The notes: a model not told the origin generated them from the letters alone. Positions 23,648-35,644 are shown, counted from the first letter of the stretch. The stretch is 64,000 bases of DNA from Liquidambar formosana (GCA_039720395.1 CM077820.1:10391338-10455337); one strand, 5' to 3'. A program made the numbers and translations.

Positions 23648-23843
23648 AGTAGATACTTCACTTGGTAAGAACGTACTAAATGACCCTCTTACATTTTTTT
23701 CTTTTCTTTTTTGAAAACCACTAATAACTCTAGCTGTGTTTGTTTTGCAATGTAAGATGTGTTATCCATTTTCATAAACAAGAAAAAGGGAAAGCCCCAT
23801 TTAAAACGTGTTTAGTATAGTATTGTAGAAATGGTTTCTAATA

Positions 23844-24110
23844 CTCCCTCCGTCCCATTAAGATAACCCATATTTGCAACTTTTTGTCCCAAAATGTTTG
23901 CCCACTTTGAAAAGTCAAATTATTATTTTTATAAGTTTTCTATGATACCTTTTGTTATTTCAATGATAACTTTTAACACAAAACCCAATACAAAAAAGTT
24001 AAGGGTATTTTTGAAAAGATGAAGTTTAATTAATACAAGTCAATGTACTAATGATCCTTTCTTAAACTCCGTGATTTGTCAAACCTGACCTATCTTTGTG
24101 GGACGGGGAG
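23844..24110. mobile_element. Stowaway-like MITE
   Basis: The left end CTCCCTCCGTCCCATTAAGA follows TA. The right end ATCTTTGTGGGACGGGGAG is its imperfect inverse. CTCCCTCCGTCCC with TA targets is the standard Stowaway (Tc1/mariner) signature. Confidence 0.85.
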
Positions 24111-24517
24111 AATATATATATACACATGAAAATTTATAGATAAGATTAATCGATAACCCATGCATGCACTAAAACCCACAATTTATGGTAGGGATGAAAG
24201 AAAACCGTGAAACCAATAGGACCGGATCAACCGAACCGATTTTTTTATTTATAATTTTGTCAATTATGCTTCTATTTTTCTTAAATATTAAGTTTTCAAT
24301 TTAATGTCTCAAGACCGAAATAGACCAAACCGATCATTATCAAATGCTTTTATATACATTTCTTTTGAAATTTCATTTTTTCCTATTTAAGTGCTTATGT
24401 AGTATTGCCTTCGCCTCACGTTCTTACTCCTTCCTGATGTGGGACTTGATGCACCTATGTAAATTCAATAAAAATTAATAAGAAGACAAAAACCCTAATC
24501 ACAAACAACTCCATTTC

Positions 24518-24871
24518 TTTCTATTTCTTTTATGGTGAATTGGGGGCAAATCCCAACAAACAAAACACAAAAAAACAAACAACACAAACCTAGGGGTAGC
24601 TACACCCCTATCATCAGCACAGGGGAAACCAACAACTTCAAGACGAGGGGTCCTAAAAATAGACAAACCACTCGGGAGCTCATGGCTCAAAGAGGCTAAA
24701 GAATCAGCAGCAAAATTACTCTCCTTATAGTTATGCTCCACGACATACTGCTAATTCCTCTTAAGGATATCCTTGTATGCAACAATAAGGAGATTCAGAG
24801 GGGAACTGATCTCTGGAGGGTTATGAAGAAAAAGAACCACAATAGCGGAATCAATAGCCACCAACACCTTA
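24518..24871 (-). mobile_element. 5'-truncated LINE: RNase H-like C-terminus
   Basis: Minus-strand reading gives VEHNYKESNFAADSLASLSH preceded by a hydrophobic VAIDSAIVVLFL segment, one stop, and the tail GVATPRFVLFVFLCFVCWD. This is typical of the RNase H-like domain and end of plant L1-type LINE ORF2. The insert is bounded by a perfect 18-bp direct repeat, CACAAACAACTCCATTTC, at 24500-24517 and 24872-24889, with an A-rich (minus) tail next to the left copy. It is 354 bp, so heavily 5'-truncated. Confidence 0.85.
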
Positions 24872-24889
24872 CACAAACAACTCCATTTC

Positions 24890-26498
24890 ATTTTCAATAT
24901 CTCCTCTCCCTTTCTCCTCCGCTACTTCCTCCCCAAACCAAACCTCTACGAACCCCTCATTTTCCATTTTCACGCTACCTCCTCCTTTAACCCAAACCTC
25001 TGCATGTGAACCCTTCATTTTCCATTTTCTCCTCTGTCATCTTCCCTCTGTCGCTATCGTTTCCTTTGCCATTTCGAATTTGCTAAAGAAATAAGACAAC
25101 ACGATATAGTGCATCATTACATCTGTGATTGGTTCTTTCAGATCCTGCTTCTAATTAAAGAGAGGAGTGCCAACACATAAGCTCTTATACTGCCATGTCC
25201 GATTAGCCTTGCTTCTAAGGTAAGCTTATTTGATTGGGATTAACGGAAAGATAACTATCGTATATATTTGACTTCCGAAATGAATTGTCTTTCTAGGACT
25301 TACGTCAACGTTGCAATCGACACTAATGCTGATGCCGACACCAATGCCGATGTCGACAAAGCTCTTGTTCAGATCTTGACCATTCCCATAGATACACTCT
25401 CAATTTCCCTCCCCTATAAATATATGCATAGTCTTTCTATTATCAGGTGCACCTGAAATTAACTAATATGATTAGGTGTCCTCTAAAACTCTACCTATTT
25501 ATTTGTATTAAGTGAACTAACCATTGGATTAGATTTACTTCATATTTAGGCGATTCATGTCAAAAATCAAATTGATATGAGATTAAGCACGGCAAGGAAA
25601 AGGTTGATAGATGACGCTTTTAAAATTTAAAAAGATGACCATTTAAAAAAAAAAAACTGGTCATCTTTTAAATGGGTGATTTTTATTGATGAAAAAATGC
25701 AAGTTTTGGATCGAATAACAATCAATCTCGAATCCACCTTAACCAAACCAACACATTCTTGATTAATTTTATACGGTTTTCACTTTAACACGTTCGGTTT
25801 TGGTTGCTAATTTGGTAAGCTAACACCTAATCAGTTTGGTGCCAAATACTACACAAAACCGACCAAAACCGAAATGATAATGTTCCTAATTTATGGCCTC
25901 ATGCAACTTATATATATCAAGTTAAACTTATAAAAAATATTTTATAAATAGGATGGTTGTCAGGTAGGGACGTATTTTCGCATTGAGGGTTGTACCTCAT
26001 GCATTGGTGGGTTACGAGATATATTGGGCGCGCTAGAGCACGAGATACAACCTCAAATGTATGATGTTAATATAACTTATATCGGCACTTCCCTATCTAA
26101 CCGGGATTATATAAATTTACTTAAAGAGCTAATCCAGCTATACCAAGAGAATACAGCATCTCAAAACCATGTTCCGCCTCTTGTTTACGTGCATGAAATT
26201 AAGAAGTTTCCAATTATAGGAAAATGAACCTCTATAAAGCACCGAGCCCTAAACCCATAAAGTCACTCAAAACCGTAAAACCATTAGTCTTTTGCTAAGA
26301 TGAGGACTGATGGTATCATAGGATACATGCAACAAGAAGAAGAAGAAGGTGATGATGACGATGAAAATCCGATTCTTATTCTAGTGATCGGATCGCAAAC
26401 CCTTCAGGTAGGGTTCCTACATATATTTCTTCTTGGGTCTAGTAGATTGATCACATTTCAGCTAAATTGTGTACCTTTCAGCTATGGTTCCTACATAA
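24890..26498. other. Intergenic stretch
   Basis: C/T-rich sequence at 24890-25080 could be an old promoter or leader, but no frame follows it convincingly. A perfect hairpin (AAAGATGACCA...TGGTCATCTTT) is at about 25629-25671. A copy of the 14.2-14.6 kb inverted-repeat module is at 25980-26080. A GAA/GATGAT tract is at 26335-26365. Confidence 0.45.
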
Positions 26499-26506
26499 AT
26501 TTTTTA

Positions 26507-26720
26507 GGATAATGCTACTTTATCCCACACTTTTGTCCTACAGTTTGTCCTACTAATATATTTGAGAGGGTAAGGTTGTAGGACCCACTGATATGATTAC
26601 TTGTTATACTAGTGTATTTAGGAAGGTAAGGGTTGTACATATCAATGAGTCCCACAACCTTATCCTCCCAAATACACTAGTAAGGCAAAGCAAAAGTGTA
26701 GGGCTACCTAGCATTACCCT
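26507..26720. mobile_element. MITE with long inverted ends and 8-bp flanking repeat
   Basis: The left end GGATAATGCTACTTTATCCC and the right end GCTACCTAGCATTACCCT are inverted copies. ATTTTTTA flanks both sides (26499-26506 and 26721-26728). An 8-bp duplication suggests hAT. One base at the boundary is ambiguous. Confidence 0.72.
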
Positions 26721-26756
26721 ATTTTTTATTGGGTCTAGCTAATTGGTCAGATGATA

Positions 26757-27441
26757 TCTATTCTAATACTATAATTAAGAGTTTTGCTGACCTCATCAAT
26801 AGATGACGTAGCGAGCTCATAGTTGTTCCCTCCAAAATCCCCTTCTCTCATTCACTTTGGGCCCACATGATGATGTCAGCAGAATTTTCTTCTCCTTTTT
26901 TTTTTTTTTCTTCTTTTCCCTCTCTTCTCTCTCTCTCTCTCATCCATATGAAACCCATTCAAATTTCAAAATCCACCTCCCCATCCCCCTCACACCCATA
27001 TGAGAGCTTGGTTCATTATAGAAACAATTATTATGTTTTGATGGGTTTTTGAAAGTGTATTTGACAAAAGTTCAGTCAATGATTAAATATTTTTCCTTCA
27101 ACTTATATTCTTTTGGATTTTCGCCTTTGTTTAAATAGGTTGTCACGTTTTCACTAAACATTTGAGTTGATGATATTTATTTGTGATTCCCACACATCAC
27201 ATGGGTCTTTGCTGGTTAATAAATTATATTATGAATCACTAACATTTTCCTAAGATATTCATATTTTTGAACACATGAGTGCCCTCATTTCTTTTTTGCC
27301 AACAGGTATACCTTTCACTTGATATCAGCTAATGCCCAGATTAAACGTAACTAATGATGGTCCTAATAGGAAGTGAGAAGTTAAACCTACAACATTGTTC
27401 CATAGTTTGCGATTCCCGCGCATCGCGCGGGTTCCTTCTAG
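26757..27441 (+). mobile_element. Non-autonomous Helitron (685 bp), possibly two nested ends
   Basis: Begins TCTATTCTAATACTATAATT after an A and ends CTTCTAG before a T. A perfect 7-bp hairpin CCCGCGC-atc-GCGCGGG lies at 27416-27432. A second hairpin with a CTGG end (CCCACACATCACATGGG, about 27189-27219) could be an alternative 3' terminus. A (CT)n tract is inside. No coding. Confidence 0.72.
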
Positions 27442-27742
27442 TATATGTATATATAACACTAACGTCGATTATGATGAATTTGAAATATGCAGCAAGTGTG
27501 AGGCTGAATTGTGTTCCTTTGTAAAGGTACATAATTGGTCAGATCTGGTCTCACATTTGTTTCCTTGCAAGGGCAAGGACCCGCTCGCCCGATGCGTCTC
27601 ATGCGGGCTCGCCAATTGGCCCACTGGAGTTGAGAGATGGCTCGTGATAAAATAGGTCCGTTGCAACAAGTGGGCCGTAGCTATAAATGAGATATTTGAA
27701 GGTTTAACTCTCCTTAATTATGGCGTAAAGGAGAATTTATTA

Positions 27743-28004
27743 CTCTCTTCGTTCTTAAATAAGTAGCCTATTTTTTTTTTTGGAATGTTTCAAAATTATT
27801 ATCACATTTCAAAAGTCATTGGTTCTCTTTGATTTTCATTTCCTAAAATACCCTTAAAAGGTATTTTCTCTTTTTCTAATGTTTTGCACACTTTAGGGTA
27901 AAATTTGAATTTCAAAACATATGCATTGATGTGAAAGTATTTAATAGGGTTTTCTTAAAAAACGTGTTTTTTCAAGGGGGACGGTCAATTTAAAACAAAG
28001 GGAG
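27743..28004. mobile_element. Stowaway-like MITE (262 bp)
   Basis: The left end CTCTCTTCGTTCTTAAAT follows TA. The right end ATTTAAAACAAAGGGAG precedes TA. The ends are imperfect inverted repeats, diverged from the copy at 23844. Confidence 0.75.
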
Positions 28005-28008
28005 TAAA

Positions 28009-28177
28009 ACCTTCAGCACATGCAGTTCGATGCCATGGCAAAATATTTTTCATTAAGAAAGGTTGTGAAGAAAATATATTCAAGATTCTTTTCATCAAAT
28101 GAATCACAGAGAAAAGATTGTCTCCACCACGAACTGAAGAATAAGAGGAGGGTAGGCAAAGGAGAGATTGTATCTTG

Positions 28178-28208
<31 letters not shown>

Positions 28209-29099
28209 TATTTTTTTATGTTAAATTTCCCTTGTAGTTCTTTGTTTTCTATTATTTACACTCAAAAATTCTAAAATTATCGTAAATCTTCAGTATGATG
28301 TACAAGATTCTTGCTTCTTACTTTAGTGAAGAGTAGTGCACAAACATTCTTTTATATATATATATATATATATATTCTCCGTCACCCTACATGCATTATG
28401 TTGCTGAGAAAGTGGGGGAATGTAAAAAATGATAAGATAAATGAATATTTAAATTTTTGTATTAAATCACAGGGGGGACCGAACTTTTTCTTTCTAAGGT
28501 ATTTAAAAAATAAAAAAATGTCCGAATCAAGTAAGCATGCAGGCAATCAAAGGAGCATTGTAGTTTTGAGTTTTATACTTCTATTCAAAGTAATTAAACC
28601 CATGCAGATCGGACCGACCAATTGGACCAGTGACCTGATGCCTCAACCGGTTCAGTCTCTTAATCGGATCGTTTAAGCGAGAGAATCGTTCTAAACCGGA
28701 ATAAACTAAACAGTTTTCCAATATGACTGGTTAAAGCCTTAGAGGGCATGTATGGAAAGTGAAGGAAAGCCCCACAATCCCATTTTTCTTCATTCCCATT
28801 GGCCTGATAATACCACGTGGCCATGTTTACATGGAAGACTCACTCACTTTGCTCATAGCTTATTCTTGTAACTATACATATCCGGTTGTTAAAAGGGAAA
28901 AGAAAAAGAAAAAGAAAACCGCTTGTATATATAGACATTGTTCCCCGCATACTCCTTATTGTAAATATGTATTTAAGAACCACAAATTCCTATATTCAGC
29001 TCTACTTTGCCGAAATGTTATCCCCATTGTAAGCTACTTTTTAAAATACGGAGTGTATGTTTCTATTTCAAAAAATGAAAAACTGATGTAGAATGCTAA
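28009..29099. other. Intergenic stretch
   Basis: Homopolymer T tract at 28178-28200, an (AT)n tract at 28352-28374, and scattered short frames with no family likeness. The 28600-28700 segment (GGACCGACCAATTGGACC...) is a C/G-rich motif similar to one near 59330 and is probably a dispersed repeat. Confidence 0.4.
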
Positions 29100-29695
29100 A
29101 GAATTCTTAATCCGGATGGACCTCTAAAAGCAAAACATGAAAAAGTACTAATAGGAAGAGAAAGCCCAAATGTCAAAATCGCGTGAAATTCGGTAAGTCA
29201 ACTGGAATCGATGTGCTAATCAATACTCCTCGCTTATGGTTAGGACTTACGTCGCTTTTCGGGCGAATTTCTTCGTCTTGACCCTCAAAAGCGTGTTTTT
29301 GTTATTTTTGATAATAATGTGCTGCTTAATTTTGGGAGCTACAATTGCTGTTTGGGGTTTCCGTTTTGCTAGCTTGCTGCTTAAGTTTAGGACTTTTGAT
29401 TTATGCTTTTAGTTGGAATTTTCCTATTTTTGGAATTTTTAGTATTTTTCTTAATTTCGTTATTTATTTCCTTACGTTTTATTATTCTAGTAGGACTAGG
29501 GTTTGCAACTTATATTTAGGCTGCCTCTTTTTATTGTAAGGTTAACTTTAGATTAATAAAAAATTTCTTTCTCTGAGAATTATTTCTCTTACTTGTAGAT
29601 TTGAGTGTGTTACTCTTTGACTTGAAGATTCGAGCAATTTCCAAGAAGCAAGCGGTGTCCTTCTTGATTAAGTCTTCCGCTACATCAAAAATCTA
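29100..29695 (+). mobile_element. LTR-like repeat, copy 1
   Basis: Shares ordered blocks with the reverse strand of 37067-37380: TTAAGTTTAGGACTTTTGAT, TTGTAAGGTTAA/TTGTAAGGTAAT, AATTTCTTT, GATTCGAG, CGGTGTCCTT and TTCCGCTAC. A polyadenylation-like AATAAAAAATTTC and a terminal CA suggest a solo LTR. I could not fix the left boundary or a target duplication. Confidence 0.45.
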
Positions 29696-29942
29696 AACTC
29701 AACTAAGTCAAATAATGGCATGTCCCATCCCAATATGGATGTGGGGTTTGTGGATGTCTTGGTTTCAACTCCACATGAGTGTGTGTGTTTTTTCCTATCA
29801 TTCGAAAAAGAAAAAACAGAAAAAAAAAAAAAAGAAAAAAAAAAAAAAGGTTATCCCATTGAAGACCTTTCATTATCATTCACCATGAGATTGATAACTT
29901 AATTTAAACTCCAAAAGAAGAAATTAAAACCAAACCGGCCAT

Positions 29943-30167
29943 TCAAATTTGGCTATAAACAAACACTATTATTAACCGTGTGTCATCAACAACCTTCTTT
30001 ACTTCAAACATATCTTTAACAAAATTTTCAAGCATTATGTAAATACAATGAGCCATTGAAGGAGTCCACTTCGTCCCATTGTCATTTTTTTGCAATCCAG
30101 AAGCCACGTTATTTGTCACCACTATTGCAACTCCAAGCCCAGCATCTGCGTGCATTTGAAGGCTCAT
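29943..30167 (-). pseudogene. hAT transposase fragment (DUF659-like)
   Basis: Minus-strand residues GVAIVVTNNVASGL, WTPSMAHCIYIMLE and KKVVDDTRLIIVFVYSQ follow the family pattern VVTDNA..., WTPC-AHCI-LMLE, K...FIYS. The catalytic Asp of VTDN is replaced by Asn and the Cys of WTPC by Ser. The rest of the gene is absent. It is a decayed fragment. Confidence 0.65.
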
Positions 30168-30589
30168 ATATATGCAACGATGGATTTCAAGAATATCATA
30201 TATCCTTTAGGGTGTGTTTGGTATGGGGAATGGAAATGTGACTTCTGGGTTTGACCCATTATTTGGGAATGGGAATGTAAAGGAATGTGACTATTCCCAT
30301 GTTTGGTTTGTGGTAATAGAAAGTGTGATGCCCCCTAACATTCCCATTCCAACGTTTAGTTGGGTTAGGAATCTCATACCCAAAAATAGTAAATTCCCAT
30401 AATACCCTTTTAACTTTACCAAATTCATGTATTAGATCCACCAAAAACCTTTCATCTCCTACATTCTCATCGTCTACCAAATTCATGTATTAGAGGGGAG
30501 TGGGTATGGGGTATGACGATTTTGATTTTCGGTTGTGAGGGGTGGGTATTTATAAAGAGGTTTTAGTTGACTAAAATATGATGTGAACT

Positions 30590-30745
30590 TTTGTTTTTAC
30601 CTACTGCCTAAAATTTAGTTGGCTGTAGGTTGATATAGCCAACTAAATATAAGGAAAAAAAAAAAAATTTTACCTATTGCCTAAAGTTTAGTTGGCTGTA
30701 GGTTGATATAGTCAACTAAATATAAGAAGAAAAAAAAAAAATTGA
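30590..30745 (+). repeat. Tandem pair of 73-bp hairpin units
   Basis: TTTTACCTACTGCCTAAAAT and the next 50 bases recur as TTTTACCTATTGCCTAAAGT. Each unit can form the hairpin TAGTTGGCT...AGCCAACTA (the second has AGTCAACTA) and ends in an A run. Confidence 0.8.
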
Positions 30746-31324
30746 TTTACTCTACAATTTTACATCATTGATAGATTAAGGTTGGAGGATATTACTTTTC
30801 TTGCTCAAGATCTTCTTTCTTCCCCTCTCACAATGGCGTCATATGGAGATGGTAAGTTCCCTATTCTTTGCGAAGCCTTACTCTGCAATTTGATTTTGAC
30901 GACACGATACTTGACAAACCACCCAGAGAAGTCCCTCCCCATTTTTCATGAAAGACATGATACAACCCGTCTAAACTGCTTAAATCATTGGTTCAAAATT
31001 GTCAAAAGAAATCAACCAATCCGTCGGTTTTTAGGCCCAACGGTTTAAGGACGGGTTGAAAATTTTGTAAATCGCCCTTAGCGGGTTGGTTGGTGATTTC
31101 TCTCCTAACTACTCAAACTAACGCGCATACACCCCTAACCGGCCGTTCTAGTGGTTGAAAAAATGATTTGTGATTGAGATGAGTGGAAAACGTAAATGCT
31201 GCATTTGACAGATGAAATAAATGAATACGATTTTCGGTTAACCCAAATTTTTTTAAAAAATAACTTTATTTTCTTAAATGTAATATCCATTTTCATCCAT
31301 AGAGCTATAGCTCCAATCTTTAAG

Positions 31325-31659
31325 ACCATCTCCAATGCAAAATGCCAAATTTTGACATAGCAACAATGTCAAAATATAGCATTTTGGCATACTTCCTATA
31401 ATGGGAGAATGGTAAAAGGCTGTCAAAGTTAATTTTTTTTTTATTCTTATGGGATCGACATCGCATTTGATTATAGCGGATTTAATACTATTTTACTCCT
31501 CCAGGATTCACATTTGATATTGCTAAAATTTGATAAAATGCTAAAAGTTCTGTCATTTTAGGCATCTTATTTGCTTTTGCAACCCCATTTGAGAGTGTTT
31601 TCTCATATTGGTGCCAAATTATTGCTTTGTTACTTCATTAGGATTTCCCATTAGAGATG
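31325..31659. mobile_element. MITE with CATCTCCAATG ends
   Basis: The left end ACCATCTCCAATGCAAAATG and the right end TTTCCCATTAGAGATG are imperfect inverted repeats. Direct repeats CTTTAAG lie at 31318-31324 and 31660-31666. This is a common plant MITE terminus. Confidence 0.65.
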
Positions 31660-32104
31660 CTTTAAGGAGGTTCGGGGGAGCAGGCGGTTTCAACTCCCTC
31701 TCGGGTTCATATGTAAAGGGGAAGGGGTTATGGGAAGGGGAAGAGCTATATCTGTTTTGTAGCCAAGGGTTCATTAAGCTTTCCATCACTTTTTTTTAAA
31801 ATTTTTTTTTAAAAAAAACAACCTCTACTTTGTAATGTACATTTTGTTGGAAAACAATATTCCAAACCGTTGGTTAACTAGTCCTTTTCATTTGTTTGGT
31901 TTTTGTTTATGTGTCTAAGCAGACTTTGGTTTGTAATTGAGTAAACTAAGGGCCTGTTTGGGAATTTGGCAATTGGATCGAGATGGATTCATTCTCTTTA
32001 GTAGTAAGGGGTTTTTAAATAAATAATTAACTCATAGTTAGTTTGGGAAAAATATTGAATTTATATCTTGTTTTTAGCACAAAGTGAACAAATTAGTAAG
32101 AAAA

Positions 32105-32945
32105 AAAAAAGAAGATAAAATACAGAAAACCATCCTGAAGTTTGGATTTTGTTTCACTTTGATGACCTAAACTTTAAAACCAATCAAAAGGTATCCCAAA
32201 GTATGAGCTTGTAACAAGTTGATACTTTCTATCGATGGGACGTTAAGAAATTGATAGAAAGACGACATGTTACACTGTCATTTTGTCGATTAAGTTTATT
32301 AATTTACACTTTTATCAACTGTGTTTACTAATTTCCATAACAAATGGAAAAATGGTGTGGGTAGAAAAATATGGAAAACTATAAATAAAAAAATAAAAAT
32401 CTCAGGAGAAAAGTCGATAAGTTTATTTTCCAATTATTTGAGTTACAAATATTCTAATAAAGTTTTGGTATTTATTTAAGAGATTTTAAGAACCTTTATT
32501 ATAAAAAATTTAATGTAAATTCATCAAACAGAATATCCTGTTACGTTTATATGATGACTTTAAGTCTCAAGGGCATATATATGATTTCAAATTCTTATTT
32601 TCAAATATTTGTAAAATGGATTTGATTATTTTAAAATATTTTACTCCGAAGTTACTAAGGGTAAATTCGTCTTTTTAATACTTCCGTTGTTAGTTGATGG
32701 TAGTATCCTGCATACATATTTGACAATCGATATATAAAACCTACACTTATCCCTAACCCCCTTAATATCAACAAGTGAGTATCAATGCTTCTTCATAATT
32801 TGAATTCAAGATTACTCACTTATTAAGTAGGACAAATGCCACTAGGCATGCTTTGGAGTGCCATTTTACTGATTTTAAAGTTCAAGGTACTAAGTGAAAT
32901 TCATCACAAATTTCAGATAATTTTTGTACTTTACCCAAAAAAGAA
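32105..32945. mobile_element. Degenerate inverted-repeat element in unit I
   Basis: Sequence present in unit I and absent from the same place in unit II. The left side (CTGAAGTTTGGATTTTG, GACCTAAACTTTA) is inversely related to the right side (TTTAAAGTTCAAGGTACTAA, TTTTTGTACTTTACCC). It is similar in kind to the foldback element at 62013. Confidence 0.45.
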
Positions 32946-33174
32946 AAAGAAAAAGAAAAAAAAAAAGACTTGTTAAACAGTAATAACACTAAAAGTGATT
33001 AGACTCAAATCATCTCCCATTGATTAGATTTTTAAGTTTGCTAAACAATCCCAAAGTTAAAAAATTATTGAAGGTTTGAATTATGGGCCAAAAGAAGACC
33101 CAATAATAATGGCTAACTGTATGTCTAAAAGATTAAGCGAACAATAGGGTCCCAATTTGTGGTAAGAACTATCA

Positions 33175-33355
33175 CTGAATAAAATGTACTACTTCAATTC
33201 CACGACCTCACGAAGGATGCAAACAACACGGCCACAGTCTCGTGAGCCGCGGCGAATAAGCCTAGTGTGGTGGAGCTGGCAGTATATATAGACACACCGT
33301 ACATGCCACAACCATTCGTTGTGCACTGTTACCAGCAGCTAGTGCTTGGGGCAGA
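33175..33355 (-). pseudogene. DUF1442 gene fragment I (N-terminal half)
   Basis: Minus strand reads ALAAGNSAQRMVVAC, as in the intact gene at 22.0 kb. It is then out of frame (an insertion of TATATATA type near 33281), with CTCCACCACACTAG, GCCGCGGCT and TGTTTGCATCCTTCGTG still readable as DNA. It ends about the RGIEEL position. Non-coding. Confidence 0.8.
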
Positions 33356-33989
33356 TGTGATTTGGCCCATAATTTGAAACCTTTAAAACCTTTAGAACTG
33401 GTGCATTGGATGATGGATTCAGAGGAGGTATTTGAGTTACGATAAGATTTCAATGCCAAATTATAACAATGGCAGTAGCGGCAGATGGCATTAAAATCGC
33501 ATTTTAACTTAAATCTCTCCTGCAATTCCCTCATCCAAACGCACTGCAAAGGTTTGAATTTTATCGAGCTAAATGCGGTTCTTCATAAGGCATGATGGAG
33601 CTAATGGTAGGATTTGAATTTTAGTCGCTTTTCCATTCTCAATAAGCAATTTTTGCCCTTAATAATTTTTCCAGTTTTATTCAATCAAAATTCAAATCAA
33701 TTCAGCAGCACCCACACAGACGAACAATCATATCATATATATGAGCTAATAATGTATTAATTTATATAGAGGAGAATGAGCTAATGAGTCTATGACTACT
33801 CATTCAACTTACAGTGCAGGGAAAAAATCAAGCATGACTAGAATTCAAATCAAACTATTCCAGATTTCCAGTATACTCTATATATTAAAACAGACTCATC
33901 CATGCAAACCCATTATGCTCAAGAAACTCATATACTCCAAACAAGAAACTTCTGCAGGGAAGAATGACCAAAAACATGCACAGAGGGAG

Positions 33990-34380
33990 TAGTTTTGGTA
34001 AAGAATTGCTATTGTCAAACGCTAGAAAGACATCCAAAATATTGATAAGCTTTGGTCCACCCGACTCCTGTGTAACCATCAAAATCAATGACCCCACTAT
34101 CACAAAGCTTCTTGTGTGTCTTATCGTTAAGATTGTATCGTATGGCCTTACCATGGTATGTGCAGCACGAGATACGCGTCTTCCTCGGTTTCTCCCCGAA
34201 CCACACAGAGTATAGCAAATTCATAATAATTGGGGGCGATCATCTCAGGAAATGCAGTTGTGAGTGCATCAAGGTCGACACTGTACTTGACAAACCACCC
34301 AGAGTAATCCCTCCCCATCTCATACACATTGAACTGTGCGGTGAGAGGAGAACCAATGGTTTCAACGAGATGCAAATGGT
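33990..34380 (-). pseudogene. F-box protein C-terminal fragment, frameshifted
   Basis: The minus strand reads FNVYEMGRDYSGWFVKYSVD, then LDALTTAFPEM, YYEFAILCVVRGETEEDAYL, VLHIP. After one extra base near 34155 it continues in another frame as GKAIRYNLNDKTHKKLCDSG and DGYTGVGWTKAYQYF. This pattern is that of plant F-box proteins of the At5g07610 kind (C-terminal associated domain). The N-terminal F-box is missing. It is a dead fragment. Confidence 0.75.
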
Positions 34381-35051
34381 CCCTCGACTCTCCGAATGGG
34401 CCTCACATTGCATCTGCGCGCTTTTAACAAATATAAATATATAATATTAATTTACTCATGCAGGATTTCTAAATTTGGAAGAGGGAGCCAGTTTCCACTC
34501 CTCTTGGGTACATATGTAAGGGGGAAGGGGATCAACTAAATTGGTTTTATAGCGAAGGGCCCTGTTAAGCTTTCCATTAATTGAAAAATTAAAAGTTTAA
34601 AATAATTTTTTATTTAATTTAAAAAAAGGCTCTATACTTTTGAATATAAATTTTGCTTGGAAAACAGTATTTCAAACCGTCCTTTTCGTTTGTTTCTCTT
34701 TGTTTACGCGTCTAAGCAGGCTATGGTGTGTAATTGAGCAAACTGAGGGTCTATGGGAATTTTGACAATTGGATCAAGATGAGTTCATTTCCTTAGTAGT
34801 AAGAGTTAAATTAACTCGTAGTTTGAGAAAAAGTTCCATTAATATCTTGTTTTATCACAAATTAAACAAATTAGTAGGAAAAACAAAACAAAAAGAAAGA
34901 ACTTATTAAACAGTACGAAAAATAATATTAAAACTAATGCCAACGGCCTTGTAGCCTAATGGTACTTCTCTCTCCTATGTGGAGGAAGGTTATAGAAACT
35001 CAGAAAAAGTTTTATAGATATATATGTGTGTGTGTGTGTGTGTGTGAGATA

Positions 35052-35379
35052 TCTATACTACTTATAAAAGGTTGAATCTCAGAAAAACTTTTGAAAGACC
35101 AATATGTCCTTATTTTTAATTGAAACACATAATAAACGTTCTTATCATTTGGTAACAAATGAAAATTATATTTTAACTCAAACTCTTAACAAATTAAAGT
35201 TAAATTCTTAGTCAGATTCTTAAAAAAAATATTTATTTTTGAATTTTAAACTTTCTCTTTTATAAAATAAATAAAAATAAATAAAAAAAAAAAAAAAAAA
35301 AATCTTTATGTATTTCTTATTTTGTATAACTAATATTATTTAAAAATATTCACGTACAATGCACATGTACTATATCTAG
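35052..35379 (+). mobile_element. Short non-autonomous Helitron (328 bp)
   Basis: Begins TCTATACTACTTATAAAAGG after an A and ends ATATCTAG before a T. The first 60 bases closely match the start of the intronic Helitron at 1511 (GATGAATGTGAGAAAAACTTTTGA against GGTTGAATCTCAGAAAAACTTTTGA, shown in part). The 3' hairpin is degenerate (GTACAATGCACATGTAC). A (GT)n run precedes it. Confidence 0.75.
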
Positions 35380-35644
35380 TTGTAACAAATTACTAACCCC
35401 ATGTTACCAAAAAAAAAATAATAATAGTACTAAATAAAATTGATCAGACCCGATCATTATCCACTGGTTCGATTTTTAAGTTTATTAAACAGCTCCATAA
35501 GTTCAAAAAGCACTAAAGGTTTGAATTATGGCCCAAAAGAAGACCTATATAATATCTAACAATATGTCTAAAAGGTTAAAGGTTTGAATTATGGGCTAAA
35601 TTAATCTTTATTTGTCAAATTTATCTTTACTCTCCACCTTTTTG

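Larger units (their letters stand above)
30780..33365 (-). repeat. Duplicated dead-gene block, unit I
   Basis: Contains, in order, an F-box C-terminal scrap (about 30890-30950), a spacer (31670-32100) and a DUF1442 N-terminal fragment (33175-33355). The same order recurs in unit II at 34250-36150: 31673-32100 matches 34480-34890, and 33020-33110 matches 35475-35560. Unit I carries extra insertions (31325-31659 and about 32105-32945). Confidence 0.75.

Noticed and set aside
24733..24990. 85-codon plus-strand frame at 24.7 kb
   Set aside because: It runs across the LINE target-site junction and is antisense to the RNase H piece.
35034..35046. (GT)n run as a regulatory site
   Set aside because: A plain microsatellite next to a Helitron end; no further evidence.
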